Shown one piece after another: positions 1 through 9,198 of a DNA stretch of 64,000 bases (position 1 is the stretch's first letter; each line of letters starts with the position of its first letter). Source of the stretch: Leucobacter coleopterorum (GTDB lineage Bacteria > Actinomycetota > Actinomycetes > Actinomycetales > Microbacteriaceae); assembly GCF_011382985.1 (NCBI RefSeq), contig NZ_CP049933.1, forward strand, positions 372,001-436,000, given 5' to 3'. The notes under the pieces are model-generated. The model did not search any database, was not told the DNA's origin, and saw nothing but the letters and a program-made list of their open reading frames with translations. The position numbers and the translations under genes are program-made.

Positions 1-1
1 A

Positions 2-1237
2 CAAGAGATTCGTAACGTGCGCGTGCTGCAGCGATTTCTCGCAGACGTTCCCGTGGAGATGCACGTGCTTGAGGCTGCACCAGGCAGAGCGTCTCTGATT
101 GCGCGCGTGCGAGGCACCGATCCGACGGCGCCCGCCCTCGGATTGCTGGGGCACATCGACGTGGTGCCGGTTGATCCCGATGGGTGGACTCGCAACCCGT
201 TCGGTGGCGACCTTATCGACGACGAGGTCTGGGGTCGCGGGGCAGTCGACATGCTCTACCTGACGGCGGCCTTTGCGACAGTGCTGCGCGAGGTCGCGCT
301 TGCTCCCGAGAAACCGCGTGGTGATCTTGTGCTGCTTGCGGTTGCCGACGAAGAGGCCGGCGGTGATTACGGTCTGAAGTGGTTGCTGCAGCAGTACCCC
401 GACATCGTTGAGGTTAGCGAAGTGCTCACAGAGTCCGGCGGCATGCGCATGGGTTCGCACGTGGCGATTGGTGTGGCCGAGAAGGGATCGGCGGGCCGTC
501 TGTTGACTGTGCAGGGTAAACCGGGGCACGCGTCGATCCCCTATGGAGCCCGCAGTGCAGTGTTTGCTGTGGGTGAGATCCTGCAGCAGCTCTCGCAGGC
601 CGTGCCGGCCGCAGAGCTTGGCGAGCTGTGGGATGCATTTGTCACGGCGCGCATCGACGATGCGGATCTGGCCGAGCGACTGCGCGACCCCGTGCGGCTC
701 GACACCGCGATTGCTCATCTGGGTGGCATTGCGGGCTATGCGTATGCGGTGTCGCGCGTGACCATCTCGCCGACGGTATTGCGTGCAGGATCGGCGCACA
801 ACGTGATTCCGGGATCGGGATCTGTGCAACTCGACATACGCACCCTTCCTGGCACGAGCGACGATGACGTTGACGACCTGCTGCGGGCCGTGCTTGGGCC
901 ACTCGCCGACGAGACCCAGATCACGCACCTGCGCGGTTGGGACGCGACGGCTTCGAGCACCGAGACTCCGCTGTTCGCCGCGCTCGAGCGCGCCGTTGAG
1001 GCAGTCGCCGGTGCTCCCGTTGTGCCGATTATGGCGGCGGGAGGATCGGACGCGCGCTTCTTTCGCGAGATCGGTGTGCCCGCGTACGGTTTTGGGCTGC
1101 TGGGCCCCGCGTGGTCGTACGAGCGCTACCGCGAGGGAGTGCACGGGCACAACGAGAGGATCGACCTCACGTCGATCTCGCTGTCGCTCGCTGCACTGCG
1201 CCGCATTGTCGCCGAGCGGATCGGCGCGGCTGCCTAG
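2..1237 (+). CDS. M20-family metallopeptidase/amidohydrolase (5' partial)
   Basis: Zn-dependent M20/M28-type hydrolase that cleaves peptide or amide bonds of small substrates in the cytoplasm. Visible motifs are LLGHIDVVPVD (metal His/Asp), GRGAVDM (bridging Asp) and ADEEAGG (Glu pair: catalytic base and metal ligand), with a dimerisation-domain insert in the middle and a C-terminal metal His in the GVHGHNE segment. The reading frame is open to the left window edge, so the gene starts outside the window; the internal GTG at 17 is probably not the start. It ends only three bases before the convergent zinc-ribbon gene. The exact substrate (dipeptide, N-acyl amino acid) cannot be told from sequence. 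Confidence 0.85.
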   Translation, partial: QEIRNVRVLQRFLADVPVEMHVLEAAPGRASLIARVRGTDPTAPALGLLGHIDVVPVDPDGWTRNPFGGDLIDDEVWGRGAVDMLYLTAAFATVLREVALAPEKPRGDLVLLAVADEEAGGDYGLKWLLQQYPDIVEVSEVLTESGGMRMGSHVAIGVAEKGSAGRLLTVQGKPGHASIPYGARSAVFAVGEILQQLSQAVPAAELGELWDAFVTARIDDADLAERLRDPVRLDTAIAHLGGIAGYAYAVSRVTISPTVLRAGSAHNVIPGSGSVQLDIRTLPGTSDDDVDDLLRAVLGPLADETQITHLRGWDATASSTETPLFAALERAVEAVAGAPVVPIMAAGGSDARFFREIGVPAYGFGLLGPAWSYERYREGVHGHNERIDLTSISLSLAALRRIVAERIGAAA

Positions 1238-1240
1238 GGA

Positions 1241-1609
1241 CTACCCCTCGAAGATGTCGCCGAGAAACTCGAACGGGCTCTTCTTTTTCTTGCGGTAATC
1301 GCCCTGGCGTGAGTCGTAGCCGCGGTTGTCGCGTGAGTCGTAGCCGCGGCGGTCATCGCGTGGATCGTAACGACGGTCATCGTAGCGCGGCTGTTGCGTT
1401 TGCTGGCTGTACTGCTGCTGGGGCACCTGTGCTTGTGCCTGCGGGGCAGCTGGAGCGCTCGCGAGGTCGGATTCAGCCTTCGCGCGCTCAAGAATCTTGT
1501 CGAGCTCGCCGCGGTCGAGCCACACACCCCGGCACTGCGGGCAGTAGTCGATCTCGATCCCCTGGCGTTCACTCATGAGAAGGGTTGTTCCGTCAGTAGG
1601 GCAGTTCAT
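1241..1609 (-). CDS. Zinc-ribbon (zf-TFIIB family) small protein
   Basis: About 122 residues. The N-terminal 45 residues carry the zf-TFIIB pattern: MNCPTDG, then DYCPQCRGVWLDRGELDKI. The first metal knuckle reads C-x-x-D and not C-x-x-C, leaving three cysteines. A low-complexity Gln/Arg/Asp/Tyr-rich middle (DDRRYDPRDDRR-like repeats) follows, and then a basic tail KKKKSPFEFLGDIFEG. The ATG at 1609 is chosen because homology begins at MNCP; a longer frame adds 15 unlikely residues. The function of this family is unknown; the ribbon suggests nucleic-acid or protein binding. The gene converges on the M20 peptidase gene. Confidence 0.75.
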   Translation of the reverse strand: MNCPTDGTTLLMSERQGIEIDYCPQCRGVWLDRGELDKILERAKAESDLASAPAAPQAQAQVPQQQYSQQTQQPRYDDRRYDPRDDRRGYDSRDNRGYDSRQGDYRKKKKSPFEFLGDIFEG

Positions 1610-1725
1610 GCTTCTAGGGTAGGGGAGCGGGGCTGATCCTGCCCGTCCTGCCAAGGACTCGCGGCGAATTCGAAGCTGTGGGTGGAATCCTATCTTTCGC
1701 CGTCAGGTAGGTGTATTCTTGGTGT

Positions 1726-1941
1726 ATGGCACGCACAAACATTGATATTGATGACGCACTTGTCGCTGAGGTGATGAGTCGTTTTCAGGTGTCTACAAAG
1801 CGAGAGGCCGTAGATCTTGCGCTCCGACGGCTCGTGGGCGTTCCGCTGACGAAGGGATTTCTGCGTGACCTGCGCGGTATTGGTTGGGACGGAGACCTTG
1901 ATGCCATACGCGACGTTCCCGTGAACGGGGCACACGATTGA
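1726..1941 (+). CDS. vapB: VapB-type antitoxin
   Basis: 71-residue antitoxin of a type II toxin-antitoxin pair. The N-terminus [17 protein letters not shown] is the typical VapB/ribbon-helix-helix-like DNA-binding start, followed by the region ending in an amphipathic helix that should mask the toxin. An upstream in-frame ATG at 1711 is possible, but homology begins at MARTN. The stop overlaps the start of the PIN toxin by four bases (TTGA), so the two are translationally coupled. The family normally represses its own promoter. Base composition is less GC-rich than in the neighbours, which fits a mobile accessory pair. Confidence 0.85.
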   Translation: MARTNIDIDDALVAEVMSRFQVSTKREAVDLALRRLVGVPLTKGFLRDLRGIGWDGDLDAIRDVPVNGAHD

Positions 1942-2336
1942 TCCTCGTTGATTCGTCGGTGTGGATCGAGTATCTGCGAGATTCTGACGATCCTGTTGTT
2001 GACCAGCTTGATCGTTTGCTCATGGAAGACGCCGACGTGAGAATCACTGAGCCGATCATCATGGAGTTGCTCGCGGGGGCAACGAATCCCCTGCTTGAAT
2101 CGCGCATTTCGCAACTCACAAATGGTCTTCGGGTAATTCCCGTTGATGCCGCGCTTGACTACCGTTCCGCAGCGCAACTCTTTGTTGCTTCCCTGCAAAA
2201 CGGACACCCCCTCAGAGGATTGAGTGACTGCCTCATTGCGGCGATTGCTATTCGTGGAGATGCAATGCTATTTCATCGAGATCGAGACTTCAGGTACATC
2301 GCTGAGGTAGCGCCGCTTCGTTTATACGAAGGGTGA
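1938..2336 (+). CDS. vapC: VapC-type PIN-domain toxin ribonuclease
   Basis: 132-residue PIN-domain endoribonuclease, the toxin partner of the VapB just upstream. The acidic metal site is intact: Asp5 (LVDSS), Glu43 (IMELLAG), Asp97 (GLSDCLIAA) and Asp115 (HRDRDF). Full length for the family. Translation begins at TTG, overlapping the vapB stop in TTGA; a weak start coupled to the antitoxin is expected to keep toxin below antitoxin. VapC enzymes typically cut tRNA or rRNA loops; the target here is unknown. It ends eight bases before the convergent PucR-type regulator. Confidence 0.88.
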   Translation: MILVDSSVWIEYLRDSDDPVVDQLDRLLMEDADVRITEPIIMELLAGATNPLLESRISQLTNGLRVIPVDAALDYRSAAQLFVASLQNGHPLRGLSDCLIAAIAIRGDAMLFHRDRDFRYIAEVAPLRLYEG

Positions 2337-2344
2337 AACCAGGA

Positions 2345-3516
2345 TCAGGCCCACCCCACCACGAGCCGCGCTGCCTGCTCGGGCACGAGCGGGTCGACAC
2401 CGGTCAGGTTCGCGAAGCGTCGCAGTCGGTTCGTGATGGTGTTGCGGTGGCAGTAGAGGGTCGCCGCCGTCTCGCCGATGTTGCCCGTTGTGAGGTAACT
2501 GCGCACCGCCTCTTCGAGGCGAGAGCGCTCGGCCTCACCGCAGCTTGTGAGCGCGGCGACCACGTCTGACAGGATCGGGTTGCCGATTTCAAGCAGGCAA
2601 CGGCTCGCAAGTCGTGCCCAGCCACGAGACCAGGTCATCGCACCCTCTTCGTGTGGACCGAGAAGACGAGCGAGATCCCGAGCCGTCGCCGCAGACTGCC
2701 TTAGCCCCCGCAACCCCGATTCTGAAGTGAGGAGACCGATGCGCAGAGTCGTGAGACGCTGGCCGAGCTTTTCAAGGCGCGATCCCGGAAGGGGACGCAA
2801 CCGAGAGAACACAATCAGGGTGTCACCGAGGTGGTGGGTGAACACTGTTGCTCCTGCGCGCTCTGCCTCCGATACAAACACACGCAACGCAGGAATGTCT
2901 TCGGAAACCGCCGCTGCAACAACGAGCGGTTCGGCGAGAGGCACCCCGAGCCCGTCCGCGATCACAGACAGGCGCTCGTCGGAGGGTTGCGCGTCTTGAA
3001 ACAGTCCCGCGATCAACCCCTGCCTCACCGACGAGGCCTCGTCGTGCATGCGCTGCTGCTCGGCGACGTACGCGCGCTGGGTCTGCCCGGCGTATTCGTC
3101 AACGGTGCGAAGCACGATTCCTGTGTGACGCACGATGAGCTCGGCGTCTGAAGGACTCGCGACCCGTGTGAGTGCATCCCACAGAACAGTGAAGTCGAGT
3201 CGGATCGCGGTCATGAGCGACGTGACTGGGATGCCCGCGCGGGCGCGAGAGACGCCTACGTCGCTGGCGGCGGTTACGGTCTTGAGCTGCCCGCCAGCAC
3301 CAAGACCCTCGACCAGCGCCTCGAATGAGAGTCGGCCGGTGCGACGTACCTCGGAGAGGGGACGGGTGGAGGATCGTAGTCGGGCACCGTGCCGATGAGG
3401 GAGAGGAACGTCTCCGTCAGCTCGTCCACGCTGAGCTGATCGAGCAGTTCTTGCCAGCGCTTGGCGTCCCCTGGGAGGGGCGAGCCGCTGAGGGGGAGTG
3501 GGTGATCCTGACTCAT
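2345..3516 (-). CDS. PucR/CdaR-type transcriptional regulator (apparent frameshift near 3358)
   Basis: Regulator of about 391 residues once repaired. The C-terminus has the PucR helix-turn-helix (HTH_30): a segment with TLYCHRNTITNRLRRF near the end. The middle resembles the GGDEF-like region of this family. The N-terminal part (from MSQDHPLPLS, ATG at 3516) and the rest (from LSEVRRTGRLSFEAL) lie in different frames. One added base in the G run 3358-3361 joins them as PPPVPLSEVRRTG. It is divergent from the permease/RidA/ThDP/amidohydrolase operon and is the obvious candidate regulator for it, probably sensing the substrate or an intermediate. The shift is more likely a sequencing error than decay. 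Confidence 0.8.
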
Positions 3517-3566
3517 TTTGCCATTTTATGTGCAGATGCACTGTTTCATTGTCTAAAGCGGGTGAG

Positions 3567-3580
3567 TTTGATGCTTCAAA
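3567..3580. promoter_or_regulatory. Possible operator in divergent regulator/permease intergenic region
   Basis: The 153-bp gap between the PucR-type gene and the first permease holds the palindrome TTTGA-TGCT-TCAAA. It sits where an operator of the divergently encoded regulator would be expected. No second copy was noticed in the gap, so this is only a candidate. Confidence 0.3.
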
Positions 3581-3669
3581 GCGTGCGTATTCCCTGCCAT
3601 GCTCGAACGTAGACGCTCGACCTGTGTACTGGGCGTTGCCGATCCCCACCGCCCTCAACGGAGAGAGAC

Positions 3670-5000
3670 ATGAGCGAGCTCACACACACAACTTCGATCG
3701 AATACGACGCCACACAAGAACTCAGCGTGAAAGACGCCAACAAAGTCGCCCTGGGTGCCCTCATCGGCACCGCGCTTGAGTGGTACGACTTCTTTCTCTT
3801 CAGCGCCGCCGCCGCGCTGGTGTTCAACGTGCAGTTCTTCACGAGTGAAAACGCCACGGCGGCCGCGCTTGCGTCATTCGCAACCTTCGGCGTGGGCCTT
3901 GCGGCTCGCCCACTCGGCGGCATGATCTTCGGGCGTATGGGAGACCGTGTTGGGCGTCGCAAGGTGCTCATGATTACGATCGTGGGCATTGGCATCGTGA
4001 CCGGTCTCATCGGCATGCTGCCAACTTACGCGGCAATCGGCATCGCAGCCCCGTGCTGCTGGTGCTGCTGCGTGTGCTGCAGGGCCTCTTTGTGGGTGGT
4101 GAGTGGTCGGGGGCGATGACCCTGGTTGTCGAGAACGCGCCACTGCACTTACGCGCACGCTACGCCGCGATCCCGCAGATTGGGTCGCCGATTGGCACGA
4201 TCCTCTCTTCGGGCGGCTTCTTTGTGATGACGCTTATCTTCTCGCAGCAGAACTTCGATGCTTGGGGCTGGCGCATTCCGTTTTTGATCGCGCTGCCACT
4301 GCTGCTTATCGCCGTCTACATTCGGAGCAAGCTCGAGGAATCGCCCGTGTTCCGTCAGCTTGAAGAGTCGGGTGAGGTTGTGAAGAGCCCGCTGCTCGAC
4401 ACGTTCAAGTACAGCTGGCGTCAGATTATTGTCGGCATGGCAGCCGCGCTGCTGGGGGTTGGTGGCTTCTACCTCGTGACCGCGTTTTGCGTTTGGTACG
4501 GCGTCAACGTGCTCGGGTACCCGTCAACGCTGATGCTTCTGGGTAGCATGGTTGCGGCGGCGGTTGAGATTCCCGTGCTGATTTGGGGCGGTCGTCTCGG
4601 CTCGAAGTACGGTGCGAGCCGCGTGATTCTTTGGGGCGGGATCGCCTCCGCTTTAGTTGCGGTGCCAGCGTTTTTGATGCTGTCCTCGGGCATCCCCGCG
4701 CTTGTGGTTGTCGCTATGACGGTTGCGGTGGCTGCGCTGTCTCTGCCGTATGCAGCCTCGGGCACCGTGCTCACGGGCCTCTTCCCGGCAAAAACGCGCT
4801 ACACCGGGGTTGGGCTCGCGCAAAACGTCGCTGGCATGCTCTCGGGTTTCATTCCGCTGCTCGCGACCGGGTTTGTTGCCTCGGCTGCCAATCACTGGTG
4901 GCCAGCCGCTGCGATGCTCGTGTTCCTATCGCTGTTCACCGCGGTTGCAGGATCGATCGCGCCGCGCCTGAGCGTGAAATTGCCCGGGTTTAAGCACTAA
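3670..5000 (+). CDS. MFS transporter, metabolite:H+ symporter (MHS) type (apparent frameshift near 4050)
   Basis: 12-helix major facilitator of the MHS/ProP-ShiA type, about 443 residues when repaired. The signature GTALEWYDFFLF lies in TM1 and GRMGDRVGRRK in the loop after TM2. The two halves are in different frames and join as IAAPVLLVLLRVLQGLFVGGEWSG if one C is added to the run 4049-4052. It starts at ATG behind GAGAGAG. First gene of the operon divergent from the PucR-type regulator, it is followed 47 bp on by a second MHS permease, so the cluster imports one or two related organic acids or amides. Confidence 0.85.
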
Positions 5001-5047
5001 TCACCTCATCCCACTTTCAGCGCACGACCATTTCTGGAGGAAATGAA

Positions 5048-6400
5048 TTGAGCACCTCAACTGTTGCGAACACGGATGTTCCCAACGCGCGACTCGACCA
5101 ATCCAAGATGAGAAAAATCGCGACGGCTAGTGTCATCGGCACTACCGTTGAGTGGTACGATCTGTTTCTGTTTGGAACAGCCTCTGCCCTTGTGTTTAAC
5201 AGAGTCTTTTTCCCTGATCTGCCACCTGAAGTTGGTACGATCCTCTCGTTTCTAACATTTGCCGCAGCCTATGTGGCTCGCACACTCGGCGCGGTCCTTT
5301 TCGGCCACTTCGGTGACCGCATCGGACGAAAATCCATGCTGCTTGTGTCGCTGTTGACAATGGGAGCGGCGACACTCGGGATCGGCCTGATTCCCGATTT
5401 CAACACCATTGGGTTGGCGGCACCGTTCATTCTGCTGACGCTGCGCATTATTCAGGGGCTTGCTCTCGGGGGTGAGTGGGGAGGTGCCGTGCTGATGACG
5501 GTTGAGCACGCTCCTGCCGCCAAGCGTGGCTGGTACGGCTCACTCGTGCAGGTCGGGGTGCCTATCGGCACGTTGCTTGCAAATCTCGCCTTTCTCATTG
5601 TGACTGCGGCTGTGTCTGAGGAAGCACTTGTGTCGTGGGGCTGGCGGATCCCCTTCCTCGCTTCTGTGCTGCTCGTAGCAGTGGGCATCTACATTCGCCT
5701 CAATATCGAAGAAACACCGAGCTTTCATCAGGTGCGCGAACAGGGCGCGAAGGCGAAACTCCCCTTTGTATACCTGATGCGTCACTACTGGAAGCAGGTT
5801 TTGCTCGGTGGTATTGCGACGTTGTCTACTGGTTCAACCTTCACGCTGATGGTGGCGTCCGGAGTCAACTACGGAACGAGCGCGATTGGTCTCACCTCGA
5901 ACCTGATGCTGTGGGTGGTTTTCGCTGCGTGCCTGATTGGGTTTGTGTGTATTCCGCTGTTTGGGCGGCTCTCAGATCGCGTGGGCCGCAAACCGGTGAT
6001 CGCGGCGGGGATCATCGCCGAGGCACTGCTTGCCTTCCCGTTCTTCTGGCTGATGAACACCGGCAACGTGGCCGCGGTGCTTCTCGCCTACGCGATGATG
6101 ATGGTCGCGTTCTCTGCAAACTACGGGCCGATTGCAACCTTCCTCGCCGAGTTGTTCGGCGCGAAGGTGCGCTACTCCGGTCTCTCTGTTGCGTACATGC
6201 TTTCGGGGTTGCTCGGTTCTGCGATCACCCCAGCAATTACCGTGTGGCTGCTGAATCTCACCGGCCAGAGCGATTCCATTGCCTGGTACATTCTCGGGGC
6301 GTCGCTGCTGTCGCTGATCGCGCTGTTTTTACTGACCGATAACCGACTGCGCAACATAGACCGTGTTGGAGCCACGACCTCGGTGGAGGTGCCCGCGTGA
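5048..6400 (+). CDS. MFS transporter, MHS type (second copy)
   Basis: 450-residue intact MHS-family permease with GTTVEWYDLFLFGTAS in TM1 and GHFGDRIGRKS in the conserved loop. It is clearly related to the preceding permease, which suggests an old tandem duplication with diverged specificity. It starts at TTG behind CTGGAGGA (eight-base spacing) and overlaps the next gene in GTGA. It is expected in the cytoplasmic membrane, importing a carboxylate-type substrate with protons. The substrate is not identifiable from sequence. Confidence 0.87.
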   Translation: MSTSTVANTDVPNARLDQSKMRKIATASVIGTTVEWYDLFLFGTASALVFNRVFFPDLPPEVGTILSFLTFAAAYVARTLGAVLFGHFGDRIGRKSMLLVSLLTMGAATLGIGLIPDFNTIGLAAPFILLTLRIIQGLALGGEWGGAVLMTVEHAPAAKRGWYGSLVQVGVPIGTLLANLAFLIVTAAVSEEALVSWGWRIPFLASVLLVAVGIYIRLNIEETPSFHQVREQGAKAKLPFVYLMRHYWKQVLLGGIATLSTGSTFTLMVASGVNYGTSAIGLTSNLMLWVVFAACLIGFVCIPLFGRLSDRVGRKPVIAAGIIAEALLAFPFFWLMNTGNVAAVLLAYAMMMVAFSANYGPIATFLAELFGAKVRYSGLSVAYMLSGLLGSAITPAITVWLLNLTGQSDSIAWYILGASLLSLIALFLLTDNRLRNIDRVGATTSVEVPA

Positions 6401-6810
6401 TCCGGCGCCTTGCTGCGATTCCGGGGGGAACACCGCCGCTTGGTCCCTACTCACAGGCCGTCGTGGCAAACGGGTTCGTGTTCACGGCTGGGCAGGTGCC
6501 GTTAGAGGCGGATGGATCCAGCCCCAACACATTTGAGAACGAGGTCGCACGCTGTATCGAGAATCTGCGCGACACGCTTGAGGCAGCTGGGAGTGGGCTG
6601 GAGTGTGTGGTGAAAGTAAACGGGTACCTGAGTTCACCCGAGCAGCTTGAACCATACAATCGCGTGTATGCGCGATACTTTGCTGCGGCCCCTCCCGCGC
6701 GCACTACGGTGTGTGTATCGCTGTGGGGCGTCTCGATGGAACTCGACTGTGTCGCGACACTGCGAGATGAGGCAGCTGCTGAATCGCACGCTCGGCAGGT
6801 ACGATCATGA
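6397..6810 (+). CDS. RidA-family enamine/imine deaminase
   Basis: 137-residue RidA/YjgF/UK114 protein. Characteristic segments are GPYSQAVVANGFVFTAGQVP, CVVKVNGYLSSPEQL and the ARTTVCV segment carrying the conserved Arg of the active cleft. RidA proteins hydrolyse reactive enamine/imine intermediates, releasing ammonia and a keto acid. In a catabolic operon such a protein is usually a dedicated deaminase for a pathway intermediate and not the housekeeping copy. The GTG start overlaps the permease stop, and the gene overlaps the downstream RraA-like gene in ATGA, so it is tightly coupled. Confidence 0.9.
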   Translation: MIRRLAAIPGGTPPLGPYSQAVVANGFVFTAGQVPLEADGSSPNTFENEVARCIENLRDTLEAAGSGLECVVKVNGYLSSPEQLEPYNRVYARYFAAAPPARTTVCVSLWGVSMELDCVATLRDEAAAESHARQVRS

Positions 6811-7439
6811 GCATTTCTCGGGTCGAGATGTTGGAGGGACTGCGCAAAGTTGAATTGCCGACCCTTGGTCATGTTCTTGAGGAGGGGTTTTGTCACCCGC
6901 AATTGCGCCCCATGAATGGTGAGAACAGGCTGTTCGGGATCGCGCGTACCCTCGATTTGAGGGAGCCTGATGCAGTGGCTGTGAACCACGCCCTGCTTGC
7001 ACTGCAACCCGGCGAAGTGATGGTGATTCGTGTGGGTGGTGGCCTGCACGCTCCTGTAGGTGCCGTGACGGCGGCTGTGGCCGTGGCTCAGGGCTGCGCC
7101 GGAATTGTTGTTGACGGCCCTGTGACCGATATCGCGGCGCTACGAGAAGTCGGGCAGCGGTTACCGGTGTTTGCGACGGGGCTGACTGCCCGTACGACGA
7201 AGCGGCTGGGCACACTCCCGCGCGGCGGGTGTGCTCACCAGGGTGAGATCGAGATTGCTGGCACGACGGTGCATCCTGGTGATTTGGTGCTTGGGGACGC
7301 GCACGGCGTACTGGTGATGTCAGCAGAGGGCCTCGACGCTGACATCTTGGATCAGGCTCTCGCATCAGATCGCGACGAACCCGAACTGATAGCCAAGATT
7401 CGGCGCGGCGTGCCGCTAGCCGACCTGCTTGTTGTGTGA
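6807..7439 (+). CDS. RraA-like protein / HMG-CHA aldolase family, possibly inactive
   Basis: 210-residue protein of the RraA/4-hydroxy-4-methyl-2-oxoglutarate aldolase fold, which cleaves or decarboxylates 2-oxo diacids with a divalent metal. Visible segments are HAPVGAVTAAVA, GCAGIVVDGPVTDIAALRE and GDLVLGDAHGVLVM. In active aldolases the fourth block normally contains Arg-Asp after the Gly; here it reads PVTD, so the pyruvate-binding Arg appears to be Thr. It may therefore be a different lyase or decarboxylase, or non-catalytic. ATGA overlap with ridA; the next gene begins 66 bp on. Confidence 0.75.
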   Translation: MSISRVEMLEGLRKVELPTLGHVLEEGFCHPQLRPMNGENRLFGIARTLDLREPDAVAVNHALLALQPGEVMVIRVGGGLHAPVGAVTAAVAVAQGCAGIVVDGPVTDIAALREVGQRLPVFATGLTARTTKRLGTLPRGGCAHQGEIEIAGTTVHPGDLVLGDAHGVLVMSAEGLDADILDQALASDRDEPELIAKIRRGVPLADLLVV

Positions 7440-7505
7440 AACGGCATTCTGAAGTAACCCCTAAACGCTTTGACTAGACCAGACGATAGAAGACGAGGAA
7501 CCCAC

Positions 7506-9196
7506 ATGCCCCAGTCAGCCGGTCACCTGATCGTGCGCACGCTCGAAGCCCACGGTGTGAAACGGGTCTACGCCGTTCCCGGTGAGAGTTACCTCGACGT
7601 GCTCGACGGCCTGCACGACTCCGGAATCGAGACGGTTGTGTGCCGCCACGAGGGCGGGGCCGGGTTTATGGCGCTTGCCGAGGGGCGGCTTACTGGGCAA
7701 CCCGGGGTCGCGATGGTGACTCGCGGACCGGGGGCCGCGAACGCCATGATCGCGGTGCACACGGCCTGGCAAGACGCGACGCCTCTGGTGTTGTTCGTTG
7801 GCCTCGTGCCGGTTGCGGATCGTGAGCGCGACGCGTTCCAGGAGTTCAGTCTGACCGGCTGGTTTGGGTCAACCGCGAAGCGCGTCATGACGATCGATGA
7901 TGCTTCGCGTGCGGGTGAACTCGTCAACGAGGCACTGAGGATCGCAGCGAGTGGCCGCCCCGGGCCCGTTGTTGTGGGGTTGCCCGAAGACGTGCTGACG
8001 CACGCGACCGATGCGGCCGTGCTCGTGCCTTTTGCTGCTGCGCGGCCCATTCCCGCGGAATCGGAGGTTGCTTCGCTTGTGGATCGTCTCGCGCGAGCCC
8101 AGCGCCCCGCCTTTGTTGTCGGCGGCGACGGCTGGCAGAGCGGCTGTGGCCATGAGCTTGCATCGTTTGCGACGGCTGCCGGGATCCCCGTGTTTGCCGA
8201 TTGGCGTGCCTACGACGCGGTGCCCCATGACGCTGCCAGCTGGGCTGGGTGGCTTGGCTACGGGCGGGCTAACGCCGTGGCCGCCGGGTACGCTGAGGCC
8301 GATCTATTGGTGTTTGTCGGTTGCACACGCTCCGATGTGCTCAGCGACGGCTACACGCTCGGGTTCGACACCGAAACCGTGCTGGTGCTCGCCGATCCGA
8401 ACGCGGCCACTCACGCGGGGCGGATCGATCAGCAGGTGCTTGCGACGCCCGAGACATTCGTTGGTGCGCTAAGCGAGACCGATCCTGAAGCCGCGCGAGG
8501 TACACGCAGTGACGAGTGGGTGGCCGGGCGTCACTGCGCCCAGCAGCGGTTCGCGCGACACCGGGCCGACTCGTCGGTCGAAGCGGTCAGGACCGATAAC
8601 GCTTCGGGTGAGACCGCCGAGACGGCCCCGAACAAAGACCTCGGCGTAGACCTCGGAACCGCCTTCGGCATACTCGACGACCGGCTCGGGGGCGAGGCGA
8701 TCCTCACCTTCGGCGCGGGCAACGCCACCATCTGGGCGCACCGCTTCGTGCGGCACCTCACCCCGCGAGCCTCGTTGGTGCCCGCAATGGAGCGATGGGT
8801 CTCGCGGTTCCCGCCGCCGTCGCCGCATCTCTCGCGTTTCCAGAGCGGCGCTCGGTCGCGGTCTGCGGTGACGGCGACTTCTTGATGAACGGCCAAGAAC
8901 TCGCGACCGCGTTTGCTCACGGCGGCGCACCCCTGGTGATTGTTGTCGACAACGGCATCTACGGCACGATCGTGCAGCACCAGGAGCGCGAGTACCCGGG
9001 TAGGCCCTCGGGCACCCGCATGGCGAATCCCAACTTCGCCGATTGGATGCGCTCCTTCGGCGGCCACGGCGAACACGTGGAGCGCACGGAGGACTTCGCC
9101 GCCGCGCTCGACCGGGCACTCGCCACAGAAACACCCGCGCTGATCCACGTTGTGATTGATTCTGCGGTGATGCCCCCGGCATCGAGTGAGGTGTAG
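7506..9196 (+). CDS. Thiamine-diphosphate-dependent enzyme, acetolactate synthase/decarboxylase-like (apparent frameshift near 8789)
   Basis: About 563 residues when repaired. The N-terminal PYR domain has the catalytic Glu in YAVPGESYLDVL and the MVTRGPGAANAM block. The C-terminal PP domain has the ThDP/Mg motif GDGDFLMNGQ ending in VVDNGIYGT. The frames join as PAMGAMGLAVPAAVAA if one G is added at 8789-8790. ATG at 7506 follows GAGGA; an earlier in-frame ATG lacks this. The family includes acetolactate synthase, benzoylformate decarboxylase and glyoxylate carboligase; which reaction runs here is unknown, but carboligation or decarboxylation of a 2-oxo acid made in this operon is likely. 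Confidence 0.83.
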
Positions 9197-9198
9197 CT

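Noticed and set aside
3670..6400. Tandem permeases read as one split or duplicated transposed unit
   Set aside because: No terminal repeats, transposase or target duplications; the two proteins are related but diverged, as in an old gene duplication.
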